Counted from the first letter of the stretch, positions 10,360 to 20,058 are shown. The stretch: DNA of 64,000 nucleotides from Pseudomonas huaxiensis (GCF_003231275.1 NZ_QKVL01000008.1:124001-188000); one strand, 5' to 3'. Numbers and translations are program-made. The notes: generated by a model not told the origin, from the sequence alone.

Positions 10360-10716
10360 TCAACCAAGAATCCCCTTCATCTTGTCCCGCAACTGGTCGA
10401 TGGTGAACGGCTTGCCAATCACATGCATGCCCTGCGGCACTTCCATGGTCGAGCCATAGCCACTGGCAAACAGGATCGGCAGCAGCGGGCGCAATTCGCG
10501 GGTCAGGCGGGCCAGTTCCTGGCCGTTCATGCCGGGCAGGCCGACGTCGGTGAGCATCAGCGAGAAGGGCTGTTGCGGGTCTTCGATCAGCTTGAGTGCC
10601 TCTTCGCCGTCTTGGGCCTCGGTAACCTCGTACCCCAGTTCATTGAGCACATCGACCAACAGCATGCGCACGATGTTGTCGTCTTCAACGACCAGAAGAG
10701 GGGGAATAGCGGGCAT
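10360..10716 (-). CDS. single-domain response regulator
   Basis: CheY-like receiver of 118 residues with no output domain. The acidic pocket (VVEDDN, residues 9-14), phospho-acceptor Asp in LMLTDVGLPGMNG, the switch residue in FASGYG and the Lys of IGKPF are all present. The sequence type (TDVGLPGMNG, ASGYG) is that of receivers paired with hybrid kinases rather than of true CheY. The start is preceded by AGGAGTAACCC. It is divergent from the large hybrid kinase beginning at 10987 and probably takes phosphate from a kinase of this island. Confidence 0.9.
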   Translation of the reverse strand: MPAIPPLLVVEDDNIVRMLLVDVLNELGYEVTEAQDGEEALKLIEDPQQPFSLMLTDVGLPGMNGQELARLTRELRPLLPILFASGYGSTMEVPQGMHVIGKPFTIDQLRDKMKGILG

Positions 10717-10986
10717 GGGTTACTCCTGCGGCAATAGGTATTACTGACTCTGTAAACACAACGCCGCAGGAAGTTCCCCAGCATCAATGGTGTGCAGCAT
10801 AGCGGTCGGCGTTGAAGCAGGGAACGATTGGCGAACCGATGCCTCAAATACTGGCTTTGTGCCCTGTCGATTGCCGTGAACATGGATAAACTGGGAGGGG
10901 CAGCGTGGTTGCGGTTTGCATGTCAGATCGAAAACCTGAACCATAAGACAAAAAATCAACCCAATTCTGCCGCCCGGACCTTACAG

Positions 10987-13900
10987 ATGAATCATTCAGC
11001 CTCAACCGACCAACAGCGCTTCCGCAAGCTGTTGGTGCGCAATATCAGCCTGCCCCTCGGGGTCGGCCTGTTGAGTGCCGTGGTGTTTGTCACGGTAATC
11101 GCCTACCTGCTTTCGGTCATCCAGTGGGTTGGTCACACCGACCGGGTGATCAACAACGCCAACGAGTCGCTGAAGCTTTCCATTGATATGGAAACCGGCA
11201 TGCGTGGCTACCTGCTCACGGGCGACGTGCATTTTCTCGACCCCTACGAACTGGCCAAACCGCGGATCAGCGCGCAGATGAAGACCCTGCGCGAGCTGGT
11301 CGCGGATAACCCGACGCAGCTCGACCGCCTCGGGCGTCTGGAGGCGATGCAGGCCGAGTGGGACATTTTTGCCCGGGAAATGATCCAGTTGCGCCGCAGT
11401 GGCGGTGACTACCGCTCGGATATCGAAGCCGGCCGCGGCAAGCGCCTGACCGACCAGGTCCGTAAGGAATACGAAGATTTTGTCGCCCTCGAGCAGCAGT
11501 TGCGGGCCAAGCGCAACGAGCAGGTCAGCACCACCACCTGGGTGTCCATTTCCCTGTACCTGGCGTTCATCATCCTGATCAGCGGCCTGCTGGCCTGGAT
11601 TGGCCGGCGTGACCTGATCAACCTGTCCACCAACTACCAGGAAAACCTCCAGGCCCAGCAACGCGCCGCCGAGCTCCTGCAGCAACAGGGCTGGATCCGC
11701 AGCGGCCAGTCGCAACTGGCCGAGCGGGTGCTGGGACAGCAGACCTTGCCGACCCTGGGCCACAACATTCTGCAGTTCTTCTCCAACTACCTGGGCAGCG
11801 TGGTCGCCGCGCTGTATGTGCGTGACGAGCAAGGTGATCTGCACCGGGTCGCCAGCTATGGCTTCTCCCGCGAGCAGGAGTCCCGCGAACAGGTGGTCGG
11901 TTCCCACGAAGGGCTGCTGGCCGAAGCCGTGAGCCAGGGGCGTCTGATGGCGCTGGAAGACGTGCCGGAAGATTACTTCAAAGTCAGTTCCGGGCTCGGT
12001 GAGGGCCTGCCTCGCAGCGTACTGGTGATGCCGTCGAACAACGACGGCCAGGTCAATGGCGTGCTCGAACTGGGCTTCCTGCGCCCGCTGAACCCGCGCG
12101 ACGGCGAGTTGCTGGAGCGGATCGCCAACAACCTCGGCACCTCCATCGAGAGCGCGCGTTACCGCCAGCGCTTGCAGGAAGTGCTGGCCCAGACCCAGCA
12201 ACTCAACGAAGAGCTGCAGGTGCAGCAGGAAGAGCTGAAAACCGCCAACGAAGAGCTGGAAGAACAATCGCGGGTGCTCAAGGAGTCCCAGGCCTACCTG
12301 GAAACCCAGCGCGCCGAACTTGAACAGACCAACGAGCAACTGGCCGAACGCACCGACGCCCTGGCGTCCCAGCGCGATGCCCTGGACCACAAGAACACCG
12401 AGCTGAACGAAGCCCAGGTGCAGTTGCAGGAGCGCGCCGAGGAACTGCAACGCTCCAGCAAGTACAAATCCGAATTCCTCGCCAATATGTCCCACGAGCT
12501 GCGCACGCCGCTCAACAGCTCGCTGATCCTGGCCAAATTGCTGGCCGAGAACCCGCAGGAAAACCTCAGCTCCGAGCAGGTCAAGTTCGCCGAATCGATC
12601 TACTCCGCGGGCAACGACCTGCTCAACCTGATCAACGACATCCTCGACATCGCCAAGGTCGAGGCCGGCAAGCTCGACGTGCGCGCCGAAACCACCCAGG
12701 TGGCGCGTCTGGCCGAGGGCCTGCGCGGCATGTTCGAGCCCTTGGCGGCGGACAAGGGCCTGGCCTTCAGTGTCTCCATCGAGCCGGATGTGCCGGCGAC
12801 CCTCTACACCGACCGCCAGCGCCTGGAGCAGATTCTCAAGAACCTGCTGTCCAACGCGCTGAAATTCACCGATCGCGGTCAGGTCGGCCTGACGGTCACT
12901 CATCAGCCCGCCAGCGGCATCGTGTTCCATGTACGCGACAGCGGCATCGGCATCGCGGCGGACCAGCAGCAGCTCATCTTCGAAGCCTTCCAGCAGGCCG
13001 ACGGCACCACCAACCGCCGCTTTGGCGGCACTGGTCTGGGCCTGTCGATTTCCCGCGATCTGGCGCGCCTGCTGGGCGGGCAGATCCAGGTGCAGAGCGA
13101 ACCGGGCAAGGGCAGTGTGTTCAGCCTGATCCTGCCGGAGGCTTACGAGCCGATCGTCGAACAGGTCGGGCCTTCGCCCATGTCGCGTCCGCAGCCGTTG
13201 TCCGCACCGGTCGTGACTGCGCCAGCGCTGATCGATCCGCTGCCGCCGACACCGCTGGCGGCGCCGGCCAAGCGTCTGTCCTTCGAAGACGACCGCCAAC
13301 TGGCGCCGTTCGCCAACCGCTGCATCCTGGTGATCGAGGACGAGCCGAACTTCGCCCGGATCCTCTTCGATCTGGCCCACGAACTGGGCTACAACTGCCT
13401 GGTGGCGCAAGCCGCCGATGATGGCTTCGAACTGGCCGAGCAGTTCATTCCCGACGCCATCCTGCTGGACATGCGCCTGCCCGACCATTCCGGGCTGACC
13501 GTGCTGCAGCGGCTCAAGGAACTGGCCACCACGCGGCACATCCCGGTGCACGTGATTTCCGTCGAGGACCGGGTAGAGACCGCCATGCACATGGGCGCCG
13601 TGGGTTATGTGGTCAAACCGACCAGCCGCGATGAGCTGAAAACCGTGTTCGCCCGCCTGGAAGACAAGCTGACCCAGAAACTCAAGCACATCCTGCTGGT
13701 GGAAGACGACGACCTGCAGCGTGAAAGCATCGCCCGTCTGATCGGCGACGACGATGTGCAGATCAGCGCCGTGGCGACCGCGCAGGAAGCCCTGAAACTG
13801 CTGCGCGAGAACATCTACGACTGCATGGTGATCGACTTCAAGCTGCCAGACATGCTCGGCAACGAACTGCTCAAGCGCATGACCGTCGACGAGATCCGCG

Positions 13901-14499
13901 CGTTCCCGCCGGTAATTGTCTACACCGGGCGCAACCTGACCCGTGACGAAGAAACCGAACTGCTCAAGTACTCGCGCTCGATCATCATCAAGGGCGCCCG
14001 CTCGCCGGAGCGCCTGCTGGATGAAGTGACGTTGTTCCTGCACAAAGTCGAATCGACGCTGTCACATGAACGGCAACGGATGCTCAGGACCGCGCGCAGC
14101 CGCGACAAGGTCTTCGAGGGGCGCAGGATCCTGCTGGTGGACGACGACGTGCGTAACATCTTCGCCCTGACCAGCGCTCTGGAGCACAAGGGCGCACTGG
14201 TGGAGATTGCCCGCAACGGCCGCGAGTCCATCGAAAAACTGGAGCAGAGCAGCGATATCGACCTGGTGTTGATGGACGTGATGATGCCGGAGATGGATGG
14301 CTTCGAGGCCACCCGCCTGATCCGCAAGGATCCGCGCTGGCGCAAGCTGCCGATCATCGCCGTGACTGCCAAAGCGATGAAGGACGACCAGGAGCGTTGT
14401 CTGCAGGCCGGGGCCAATGATTATCTGGCCAAACCGATTGACCTGGACCGGCTGTTTTCCCTGATCCGTGTCTGGCTGCCGCAACTGGAGCGAATTTGA
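10987..14499 (+). CDS. CHASE3-GAF hybrid histidine kinase with three receivers
   Basis: Membrane-bound sensor of 1170 residues. Two membrane helices (about residues 18-45 and 184-206) flank a periplasmic CHASE3-like helical domain (RVINNANESLKLSIDMETGMRGYLLTG type). A GAF domain (about 245-395), a long Glu/Gln-rich coiled coil (395-490), the dimerisation domain with His503 in SHELRTPL, an HATPase domain with a GTGLGLSI box, and receivers with Asp828, Asp950 and Asp1097 follow. An upstream in-frame ATG at 10828 is less likely, since it adds 53 residues without homologous character. The stop overlaps the TTG start of cheR. The multiple receivers suggest a branched phosphorelay; the signal is unknown. 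Confidence 0.93.
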   Translation: MNHSASTDQQRFRKLLVRNISLPLGVGLLSAVVFVTVIAYLLSVIQWVGHTDRVINNANESLKLSIDMETGMRGYLLTGDVHFLDPYELAKPRISAQMKTLRELVADNPTQLDRLGRLEAMQAEWDIFAREMIQLRRSGGDYRSDIEAGRGKRLTDQVRKEYEDFVALEQQLRAKRNEQVSTTTWVSISLYLAFIILISGLLAWIGRRDLINLSTNYQENLQAQQRAAELLQQQGWIRSGQSQLAERVLGQQTLPTLGHNILQFFSNYLGSVVAALYVRDEQGDLHRVASYGFSREQESREQVVGSHEGLLAEAVSQGRLMALEDVPEDYFKVSSGLGEGLPRSVLVMPSNNDGQVNGVLELGFLRPLNPRDGELLERIANNLGTSIESARYRQRLQEVLAQTQQLNEELQVQQEELKTANEELEEQSRVLKESQAYLETQRAELEQTNEQLAERTDALASQRDALDHKNTELNEAQVQLQERAEELQRSSKYKSEFLANMSHELRTPLNSSLILAKLLAENPQENLSSEQVKFAESIYSAGNDLLNLINDILDIAKVEAGKLDVRAETTQVARLAEGLRGMFEPLAADKGLAFSVSIEPDVPATLYTDRQRLEQILKNLLSNALKFTDRGQVGLTVTHQPASGIVFHVRDSGIGIAADQQQLIFEAFQQADGTTNRRFGGTGLGLSISRDLARLLGGQIQVQSEPGKGSVFSLILPEAYEPIVEQVGPSPMSRPQPLSAPVVTAPALIDPLPPTPLAAPAKRLSFEDDRQLAPFANRCILVIEDEPNFARILFDLAHELGYNCLVAQAADDGFELAEQFIPDAILLDMRLPDHSGLTVLQRLKELATTRHIPVHVISVEDRVETAMHMGAVGYVVKPTSRDELKTVFARLEDKLTQKLKHILLVEDDDLQRESIARLIGDDDVQISAVATAQEALKLLRENIYDCMVIDFKLPDMLGNELLKRMTVDEIRAFPPVIVYTGRNLTRDEETELLKYSRSIIIKGARSPERLLDEVTLFLHKVESTLSHERQRMLRTARSRDKVFEGRRILLVDDDVRNIFALTSALEHKGALVEIARNGRESIEKLEQSSDIDLVLMDVMMPEMDGFEATRLIRKDPRWRKLPIIAVTAKAMKDDQERCLQAGANDYLAKPIDLDRLFSLIRVWLPQLERI

Positions 14500-15317
14500 A
14501 TAGCGAACGTAACACCGATATTGAAATCCGATTGTTGATCGAGGCCATTTACCTCAAGTACAGCTACGACTTTCGCGATTACTCCGGCGCCTCGATCAAG
14601 CGCCGGATCCTGCACGCCGCGCGACATTTCGACTGCGCGACGATCACCGCCCTGCAGGAGCGGGTGCTGCACGATCCAGGAATGTTCCTGCAATTGCTGC
14701 AGTTCCTGACCATCCCGGTCAGCGAGATGTTTCGTGATCCCAGCCACTTCCTGGCGCTGCGTCGGGAAGTGGTGCCGCACCTGAAGACCTGGCCCTCGAT
14801 CAAAATCTGGATCGCCGGGTGCAGCACCGGTGAAGAGGTCTATTCCATGGCCATCCTGCTGCGCGAGGAAGGCCTGCTGGAACGCACCATCATTTACGCC
14901 ACCGACATCAACCCCAAGTCACTGGAGAAGGCCAAGCAGGGCATCTACTCGATGGAGTCGATGCGCGACTACGAGCAGAACTACATCGCCGCTGGCGGCC
15001 AGCGCGCCTTCAGCGACTACTACACCTGCGCTTACGGCAATGCCATTCTCGACAGCAGCCTGCGCGAAAACGTCACCTTTGCCGACCACAGCCTGGCCAC
15101 CGACAGTGTGTTCTCCGAAACGCAACTGGTGTCTTGCCGCAACGTGCTGATCTACTTCAACAAGGGCCTGCAGGACCGCTCGTTCGGGCTGTTTCACGAG
15201 TCGCTGTGCCACCGTGGCTTCCTGGTGCTGGGTAGCAAGGAAACCCTGGATTTCTCCGCGTACGCTGACCGCTTCGAAGCGCTGGTCAAGCCGGAACGGA
15301 TCTACCGTAAATCATGA
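14496..15317 (+). CDS. CheR-type protein-glutamate methyltransferase
   Basis: SAM-dependent methyltransferase of 273 residues. The N-terminal helical CheR domain has ISRRI-like residues changed to SIKRRIL; the SAM site is IWIAGCSTGEEVYSMAI, followed by ATDINPKSLEKA and the family motif CRNVLIYFN. It starts with TTG, overlapping the kinase stop (TTGA), and its own stop overlaps cheB (ATGA). No methyl-accepting protein is encoded nearby. Its target may therefore be a distant chemoreceptor or a glutamate in the Glu/Gln-rich coiled coil of the neighbouring kinase; the latter is an inference. Confidence 0.92.
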   Translation: MNSERNTDIEIRLLIEAIYLKYSYDFRDYSGASIKRRILHAARHFDCATITALQERVLHDPGMFLQLLQFLTIPVSEMFRDPSHFLALRREVVPHLKTWPSIKIWIAGCSTGEEVYSMAILLREEGLLERTIIYATDINPKSLEKAKQGIYSMESMRDYEQNYIAAGGQRAFSDYYTCAYGNAILDSSLRENVTFADHSLATDSVFSETQLVSCRNVLIYFNKGLQDRSFGLFHESLCHRGFLVLGSKETLDFSAYADRFEALVKPERIYRKS

Positions 15318-15889
15318 AAAGGGTCGAAGTGATCGTCATGGGCGCCTCGGCGGGTGGCGTCAGTGCGCTGCTGTCGGTGCTGGCGTTGCTGCCGCGGGAG
15401 TTCGCGGTTCCGGTGATCTGCGTCTTGCACCTGCCGGATGACCACGACAGCCAGCTTGCCGAGGTTTTCGAGCGCAAGCTGAAGCGGCCGGTGCGCGAGG
15501 CGCGGGACAAGGAAAGCCTGGAGGCGGGGATGATCTATTTCGCCTGCCCCGGCTATCACCTGTCGCTGGAGCACGACTGCAGCCTGTCCCTGAGCCAGGA
15601 AGAGCGGGTGCATTACTCGCGGCCTTCGATCGATATCCTCTTTGAATCCGCCGCTGACGCCTGCGGCCCGTCCCTGGTCGGCGTGCTGCTGACCGGCGCC
15701 AATGAAGATGGTGCAAGAGGCTTGGCACGAATCAGCGAGTACGGTGGTCTTACCGTCGTTCAGGACCCGGCTCAGGCCCAGGTTGCGATCATGCCCAGCG
15801 CTGCGCTGGCGCTGCACCGGCCCGACCACATACTTCCTTTGAACGGCATCGGGCATCTGCTCGCCAAGCTGGAAAAACAACAATGCTAA
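15314..15889 (+). CDS. CheB-type methylesterase without receiver domain
   Basis: Catalytic domain only, 191 residues. The triad is visible: Ser12 in MGASAGG, His39 in CVLHLP and Asp132 in ANEDGA. Classical CheB carries an N-terminal receiver that inhibits the esterase; here it is absent, so regulation must come from elsewhere, for instance from the separate receivers of this operon. It overlaps cheR by 4 bp and the next kinase by 7 bp. It may also act as a glutamine deamidase, as known for CheB. Confidence 0.92.
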   Translation: MKRVEVIVMGASAGGVSALLSVLALLPREFAVPVICVLHLPDDHDSQLAEVFERKLKRPVREARDKESLEAGMIYFACPGYHLSLEHDCSLSLSQEERVHYSRPSIDILFESAADACGPSLVGVLLTGANEDGARGLARISEYGGLTVVQDPAQAQVAIMPSAALALHRPDHILPLNGIGHLLAKLEKQQC

Positions 15890-17127
15890 GCCATATCCAA
15901 GCCAAACTGCTGATCGTCGACGATCTCCCGGAGAACCTGTTGGCGCTCGAAGCGCTGATCAAGGGCAACGATCGCGCGGTGTACCAGGCAAGCTCCGCCG
16001 ACCAGGCGCTGTCGCTGCTGCTGGAACACGAGTTCGCCCTGGCCATCCTCGATGTGCAGATGCCGGGCATGAACGGCTTCGAACTGGCTGAACTGATGCG
16101 CGGCACGGAAAAGACCAAGCACATTCCCATCGTCTTCGTCAGCGCCGCAGCGCGGGAGATGAACTATGCCTTCAAGGGCTACGAAAGCGGCGCGGTGGAT
16201 TTCCTGCACAAGCCGCTGGACACCCATGCGGTAAAAAGCAAAGTCACGGTGTTCGTTGAGCTGTACCGCCAGCGCAAGGCCCTCGACCAACAATTGCAGG
16301 CGCTGGAGCGCGGCCGTCAGGAGCAGCAACTGCTGCTGGAGCAGTTGCAGGTCGCACGCGGCGAGCTGGAGCACGCGGTGCGCATGCGCGATGACTTCAT
16401 GTCCATCGTCTCCCACGAACTGCGCACGCCGCTCAACGGCCTGATTCTCGAAACCCAGTTGCGCAAGCTGCACCTGGCGCGGGACAACGCCGATGCCTTC
16501 GCCCTGGACAAGATGCGCGCCATGGTCGAGCGCGACGAACGTCAGATCAATAGCCTGATCCGCCTGATCGAAGACATGCTCGATGTCTCGCGGATCCGCA
16601 CCGGCAAACTGTCGATCCGGCCGTCACCCTTCGATCTGGCGCAACTGGTGAGCGGCCTGGTGGAGAACTTCGCCGCCCAGGCTGCGGCTGCCGGCTCGTC
16701 CATCGAGCTGACGGTCAACGACGCGGTGGAAGGGGTCTGGGATGAATTCCGCATCGAGCAGGTGATCGCCAACCTGCTCACCAATGCCCTGCGTTATGGC
16801 GCCAGGCGCCCGGTGCATGTGCGGGTGGCGGCGGAGGACGGCATGGCCTGCGTCGAAGTGCGTGACGAAGGGATTGGTATCAGCCCGGAGAACCAGCAGC
16901 GGATTTTCCAGCAGTTCGAACGGGTCAGCTCCAAATTCAGCGTCGCCGGGCTTGGCCTCGGGCTGTATATCTCCGAGCAGATCGTCCAGGCCCATGGCGG
17001 CAGCATCGTGGTGCAAAGCGCCGAAGGCGAGGGCGCGACGTTTAGCGTGCGCTTGCCGCTGGTATGCGATGTGCAAGGAAATGCGCCGGAAAATGAAAGT
17101 GATCGACAACAGGCAACCTCTGCGTAA
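15883..17127 (+). CDS. receiver-histidine kinase (REC-HisKA-HATPase)
   Basis: Cytoplasmic 414-residue protein without membrane segments. A receiver (acidic VDDLPENL, Asp57 in LDVQMPGMNGFE) is followed by a coiled linker, His178 in VSHELRTPL, and an ATPase domain with GLGLGLYI. The receiver-first order means the kinase is likely controlled by phosphorylation, for example from the hybrid kinase upstream. It overlaps cheB by 7 bp and is followed after 11 bp by another receiver gene. Confidence 0.93.
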   Translation: MLSHIQAKLLIVDDLPENLLALEALIKGNDRAVYQASSADQALSLLLEHEFALAILDVQMPGMNGFELAELMRGTEKTKHIPIVFVSAAAREMNYAFKGYESGAVDFLHKPLDTHAVKSKVTVFVELYRQRKALDQQLQALERGRQEQQLLLEQLQVARGELEHAVRMRDDFMSIVSHELRTPLNGLILETQLRKLHLARDNADAFALDKMRAMVERDERQINSLIRLIEDMLDVSRIRTGKLSIRPSPFDLAQLVSGLVENFAAQAAAAGSSIELTVNDAVEGVWDEFRIEQVIANLLTNALRYGARRPVHVRVAAEDGMACVEVRDEGIGISPENQQRIFQQFERVSSKFSVAGLGLGLYISEQIVQAHGGSIVVQSAEGEGATFSVRLPLVCDVQGNAPENESDRQQATSA

Positions 17128-17138
17128 GCCAGGGGTCT

Positions 17139-17561
17139 ATGAACGAACGACACCACCTGAATGAATCGAATCAAGGCGTTGGCATGAGTGAAGATGCACA
17201 AGATGTAGTACTGGTCGTCGAAGACGAGCCGGTTATCCGGATGGTCCTCAATGACTATCTGTCGGGCGAAGGCTACCGCGTTCTGCTGGCCGAAGACGGC
17301 GCGCAGGCGTTCGAAATCCTCGCCAGCAAGCCGCACCTGGACCTGATGGTCACCGACTTCCGCCTGCCGGGCGGGATTTCCGGGGTCGATATCGCCGAGC
17401 CTGCGGTCAAGCTGCGGCCTGACCTGAAAGTCATTTTCATCAGCGGCTACCCCGCGGAAATCCGCGAGTCGGGCAGCCCGATCGCGTTCCGTGCGCCGAT
17501 CCTGGCCAAGCCGTTCGATCTGGACAGCCTGCGCGAGCAGATTCAGCAATTGCTTCGCTAG
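17139..17561 (+). CDS. single-domain response regulator, end of signalling operon
   Basis: CheY-like receiver of 140 residues, or 125 if the ATG at 17184 (MSEDAQD) is used. It has VVEDEP, the phospho-acceptor Asp in MVTDFRLPGG and ISGYP/AKPFD positions. It resembles the receiver at 10360-10716 in its FISGYPAE-type end. No output domain is present. It is the last gene of a run of five tightly packed genes and probably is the exit or sink of the relay. Confidence 0.9.
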   Translation: MNERHHLNESNQGVGMSEDAQDVVLVVEDEPVIRMVLNDYLSGEGYRVLLAEDGAQAFEILASKPHLDLMVTDFRLPGGISGVDIAEPAVKLRPDLKVIFISGYPAEIRESGSPIAFRAPILAKPFDLDSLREQIQQLLR

Positions 17562-17660
17562 AATCAGGCGATTCATACGAATTAAGGGAAATTAACCTGC
17601 ATCCCGCCTTTCGGAGGGATGGTCCGATCGGTTCCTTGTTTTCTCGACACAGGAACCGTC

Positions 17661-19010
17661 ATGAATCCGTCACTCCCATCCGACCCTCACGCTATTACCC
17701 TGCACCTGGGGCTGTTCTTTGACGGCACCGGGCTCAATCTGCATAACCATGAGCAAGGTGTCACCTCAGGCAATACCTCAGGTAGCTACGCCAGCGGCAA
17801 GAGCAATGTGGCGCGGTTGTTCCAGCTATATCCGCAACAGGCGCAGCAGTGCCTTGATCCGGGCTCGACGCGGGCGGCGATGGCGCTCTATATCGAAGGC
17901 GTTGGTACGCGCGACGGTGGCGCCGACTCACTGCTGAGCCAGGCGACCGGACGCTATGGCAGCGGTGTGTGGGCGCGGCTGGAGGCGTTGCCGGATTGCC
18001 TGGCCTCGCGGATGCGCGAATTTCTTGAGCACCACCCGCACGTGGTAATCCGCTCCGTCGAAATTGATCTGTTTGGTTTCAGCCGTGGCGCCGCAGCGGC
18101 ACGTCATGTGGCCAACCAGTTGGACGACGCTGCCAGCGACTTGCGCCAGGTGTTGGGCGGTTACCCCGTGCGGATCAGGTTTGTCGGCCTGTTCGATACG
18201 GTGGCGGCGATCATTGCGCCATTGAAGGCAAATTTCAGTGCGGGTAACGACGATTACCACGGCCTGCAGTTGGGGCTGAGGCCGGGAGTGGCGGCGGAGA
18301 TAGTGCACCTGGTCGCGGCGGATGAGTGGCGGGCCAACTTCCCGCTAGTGGCCAGCGAAGACGATATTTTCCTGCCCGGCTCGCACACCGATCTGGGCGG
18401 CGGCTACCGCCCGGAAGAAACCGAGCAGTTACTGCTGGCGCGTCCCTGGAGCAGCCTTGAGCCGTACCATCTGCCGGTAGAGAAAAGCCAGGCCTGGCGG
18501 CAGGCCAGCGAGCACTTGGAGCAGTGCCGTGCAACCTGGCAGGCCTTGAATTTCGACGTGCGTCTGGACAGCCACAGCATTGATCAGCCATTTCTGCCGA
18601 AAACCGATATCCAGCGAGAAAAACGCGTCCATGTGCGAATTTTCGGTGAGCGGTGGGTGCATGGCGAGCTGTCGCGGGTCTACCTCGCGATCATGCATGA
18701 ACGGGCGATACAGGCGGGTGTGCCGTTGCGGGCGTTAGACCCCGACGATGCGCAGATACCTGAAGCGCTACAGGGTATTGCCAGCAAACTGCGGGCCTAC
18801 GGATTGGGTGTGCAGGCGGCCCATGACTTGGACGAGAGCGAGTACGCGTTGCTGCGCCGTCACTACATTCATCTGTCGGCGCACTGGCAGATCAGCCTGA
18901 ACGGTCATAACCCGCTGTTCGACGGTCTGCATGTCAACCGGCCGGCGCTCAACGAGAAGAGAGTCGTCCACGCCAACCCGTGGTGCCCTGAGCGTCTTAC
19001 TGGCCGATAG
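17661..19010 (+). CDS. DUF2235 alpha/beta-hydrolase-like protein
   Basis: Protein of 449 residues with the DUF2235 signature: FFDGTGLNLHNH at the start, the nucleophile elbow GFSRGAAAARH (GxSxG with Ser) near residue 140, and LPGSHTDLGGGY near residue 245, supplying further catalytic or metal-site residues. Several DUF2235 members are type VI secretion phospholipase effectors (Tle1 type); others are not secreted. No VgrG, PAAR or immunity lipoprotein is adjacent, so the effector role is open. The ATG at 17661 follows AGGA at a good distance; an upstream ATG at 17619 is less likely. Its end overlaps the end of the convergent toxin-like operon by 14 bp. Confidence 0.8.
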   Translation: MNPSLPSDPHAITLHLGLFFDGTGLNLHNHEQGVTSGNTSGSYASGKSNVARLFQLYPQQAQQCLDPGSTRAAMALYIEGVGTRDGGADSLLSQATGRYGSGVWARLEALPDCLASRMREFLEHHPHVVIRSVEIDLFGFSRGAAAARHVANQLDDAASDLRQVLGGYPVRIRFVGLFDTVAAIIAPLKANFSAGNDDYHGLQLGLRPGVAAEIVHLVAADEWRANFPLVASEDDIFLPGSHTDLGGGYRPEETEQLLLARPWSSLEPYHLPVEKSQAWRQASEHLEQCRATWQALNFDVRLDSHSIDQPFLPKTDIQREKRVHVRIFGERWVHGELSRVYLAIMHERAIQAGVPLRALDPDDAQIPEALQGIASKLRAYGLGVQAAHDLDESEYALLRRHYIHLSAHWQISLNGHNPLFDGLHVNRPALNEKRVVHANPWCPERLTGR

Positions 19011-20058
19011 GCACGAGTACTGGTTGCGGGGCATTGTTGGCCTGCATCGTTTCGACAAAGTCGGCGATGGCCTGCCAGGTGGTGCAGGCCGCGTCGAACC
19101 AGACCTGAGCGACAATCGCTTGCTGTGCGTTTTCGGCTTGGGCAACGTCGGTGGCGGCACTGCCCAGCTCACCTGAGAGCACGCCCCAACTGGTGTTCAG
19201 CGCACCGAGAGCGGTGCTCATGTCCGCGACATCGCTCAACACCAGCGACAGGCTCATGGACAGCCCGCTCAGTGTCGCCACTTGCTGTTGATCGCTGGAA
19301 AGGTTCTGTTGGTCGCTGGCGATGGTGCCCTGGTATTGGGAAATGGTCGTTTCCAGCGAGGACACCTGCGCTTGGGCCTGGGCGATGGTGGCGACGCCGA
19401 TGCCGGCGAGCACCAGCGACAATCCGCCGGTAAGGGGTGTCAGCAGTACGCCGAAGATGGTTTCGATGAGGCCGCTGGTTTTTTGCGCCTGAGCGCTGGC
19501 GATGGCTTGGCGGTCGGTCTGGACCTGCTGTTGCAACTGCGCGATCTGCGCATTGATCGTGGTGATCTGCTCCTGGATATCCGCCTCTTGCGCCTGTATC
19601 TGGGCCACGCTGGTGTTCATGCTGGCGTAGGGTACGGCCAATTGCGTGTTGAAGGTGGCGAGCTTGCCGGTGTAGGCGTTTGTTGCGTCGATCATTGCCT
19701 GCACCGGTTCTTCCAGGGCATTGAGCGAGGCGATGATACTGGCCTGGAGGGTACTGTCGAACTGGTTTTGCAGTTGCTCGAACAGGCTGTCGAGTTTGGG
19801 TTGCGCAGTCAGGAACGCCTGCGCGCAGGCGTTGATCTGAGCCAGGATCTGTTGTTGGAAATACAGGTAGCCATTCTGGCGCCAGCCAACGACGAGGTTT
19901 TCCGCTTGGCCCAGCTCCTGGTCGAGCACCGGATACCAAGGCGACGACGAGGGGGCTATCGATGCCTCGATCAAAGCTTGGCACGACGAATTGAGCAACA
20001 GCATCGTGCCGATCGAGTTGCTGATCTGCTGGTTGGTCTGTGTGGCATCGAACGCCAT
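18997..20058 (-). CDS. HBL/Mak-like alpha-helical pore-forming toxin component (third)
   Basis: All-helical protein of 353 residues without a signal peptide. Long heptad-rich Gln/Ala helices (about 120-200 and 235-330) surround a hydrophobic hairpin (TIFGVLLTPLTGGLSLVLAG, about residues 208-228). That is the arrangement of ClyA/HBL/NHE-type toxins, in which the hydrophobic tongue inserts in the target membrane. It is the last of three similar genes, at the position of makE in the Vibrio makDCBAE operon. Sequence-level kinship was judged by eye, so the family call rests on size, fold pattern and gene order. Confidence 0.65.
   Translation of the reverse strand: MAFDATQTNQQISNSIGTMLLLNSSCQALIEASIAPSSSPWYPVLDQELGQAENLVVGWRQNGYLYFQQQILAQINACAQAFLTAQPKLDSLFEQLQNQFDSTLQASIIASLNALEEPVQAMIDATNAYTGKLATFNTQLAVPYASMNTSVAQIQAQEADIQEQITTINAQIAQLQQQVQTDRQAIASAQAQKTSGLIETIFGVLLTPLTGGLSLVLAGIGVATIAQAQAQVSSLETTISQYQGTIASDQQNLSSDQQQVATLSGLSMSLSLVLSDVADMSTALGALNTSWGVLSGELGSAATDVAQAENAQQAIVAQVWFDAACTTWQAIADFVETMQANNAPQPVLVPIGQ

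Noticed and set aside
11002..14043. Minus-strand open frame of 1013 codons within the hybrid kinase gene
   Set aside because: Antisense shadow of the kinase; composition is dominated by Gln, His, Leu and Gly with no motif.
17600..17621. CATCCC...GGGATG hairpin after the last receiver gene as a terminator
   Set aside because: Short stem with a large loop and no T-tract; too weak to annotate.
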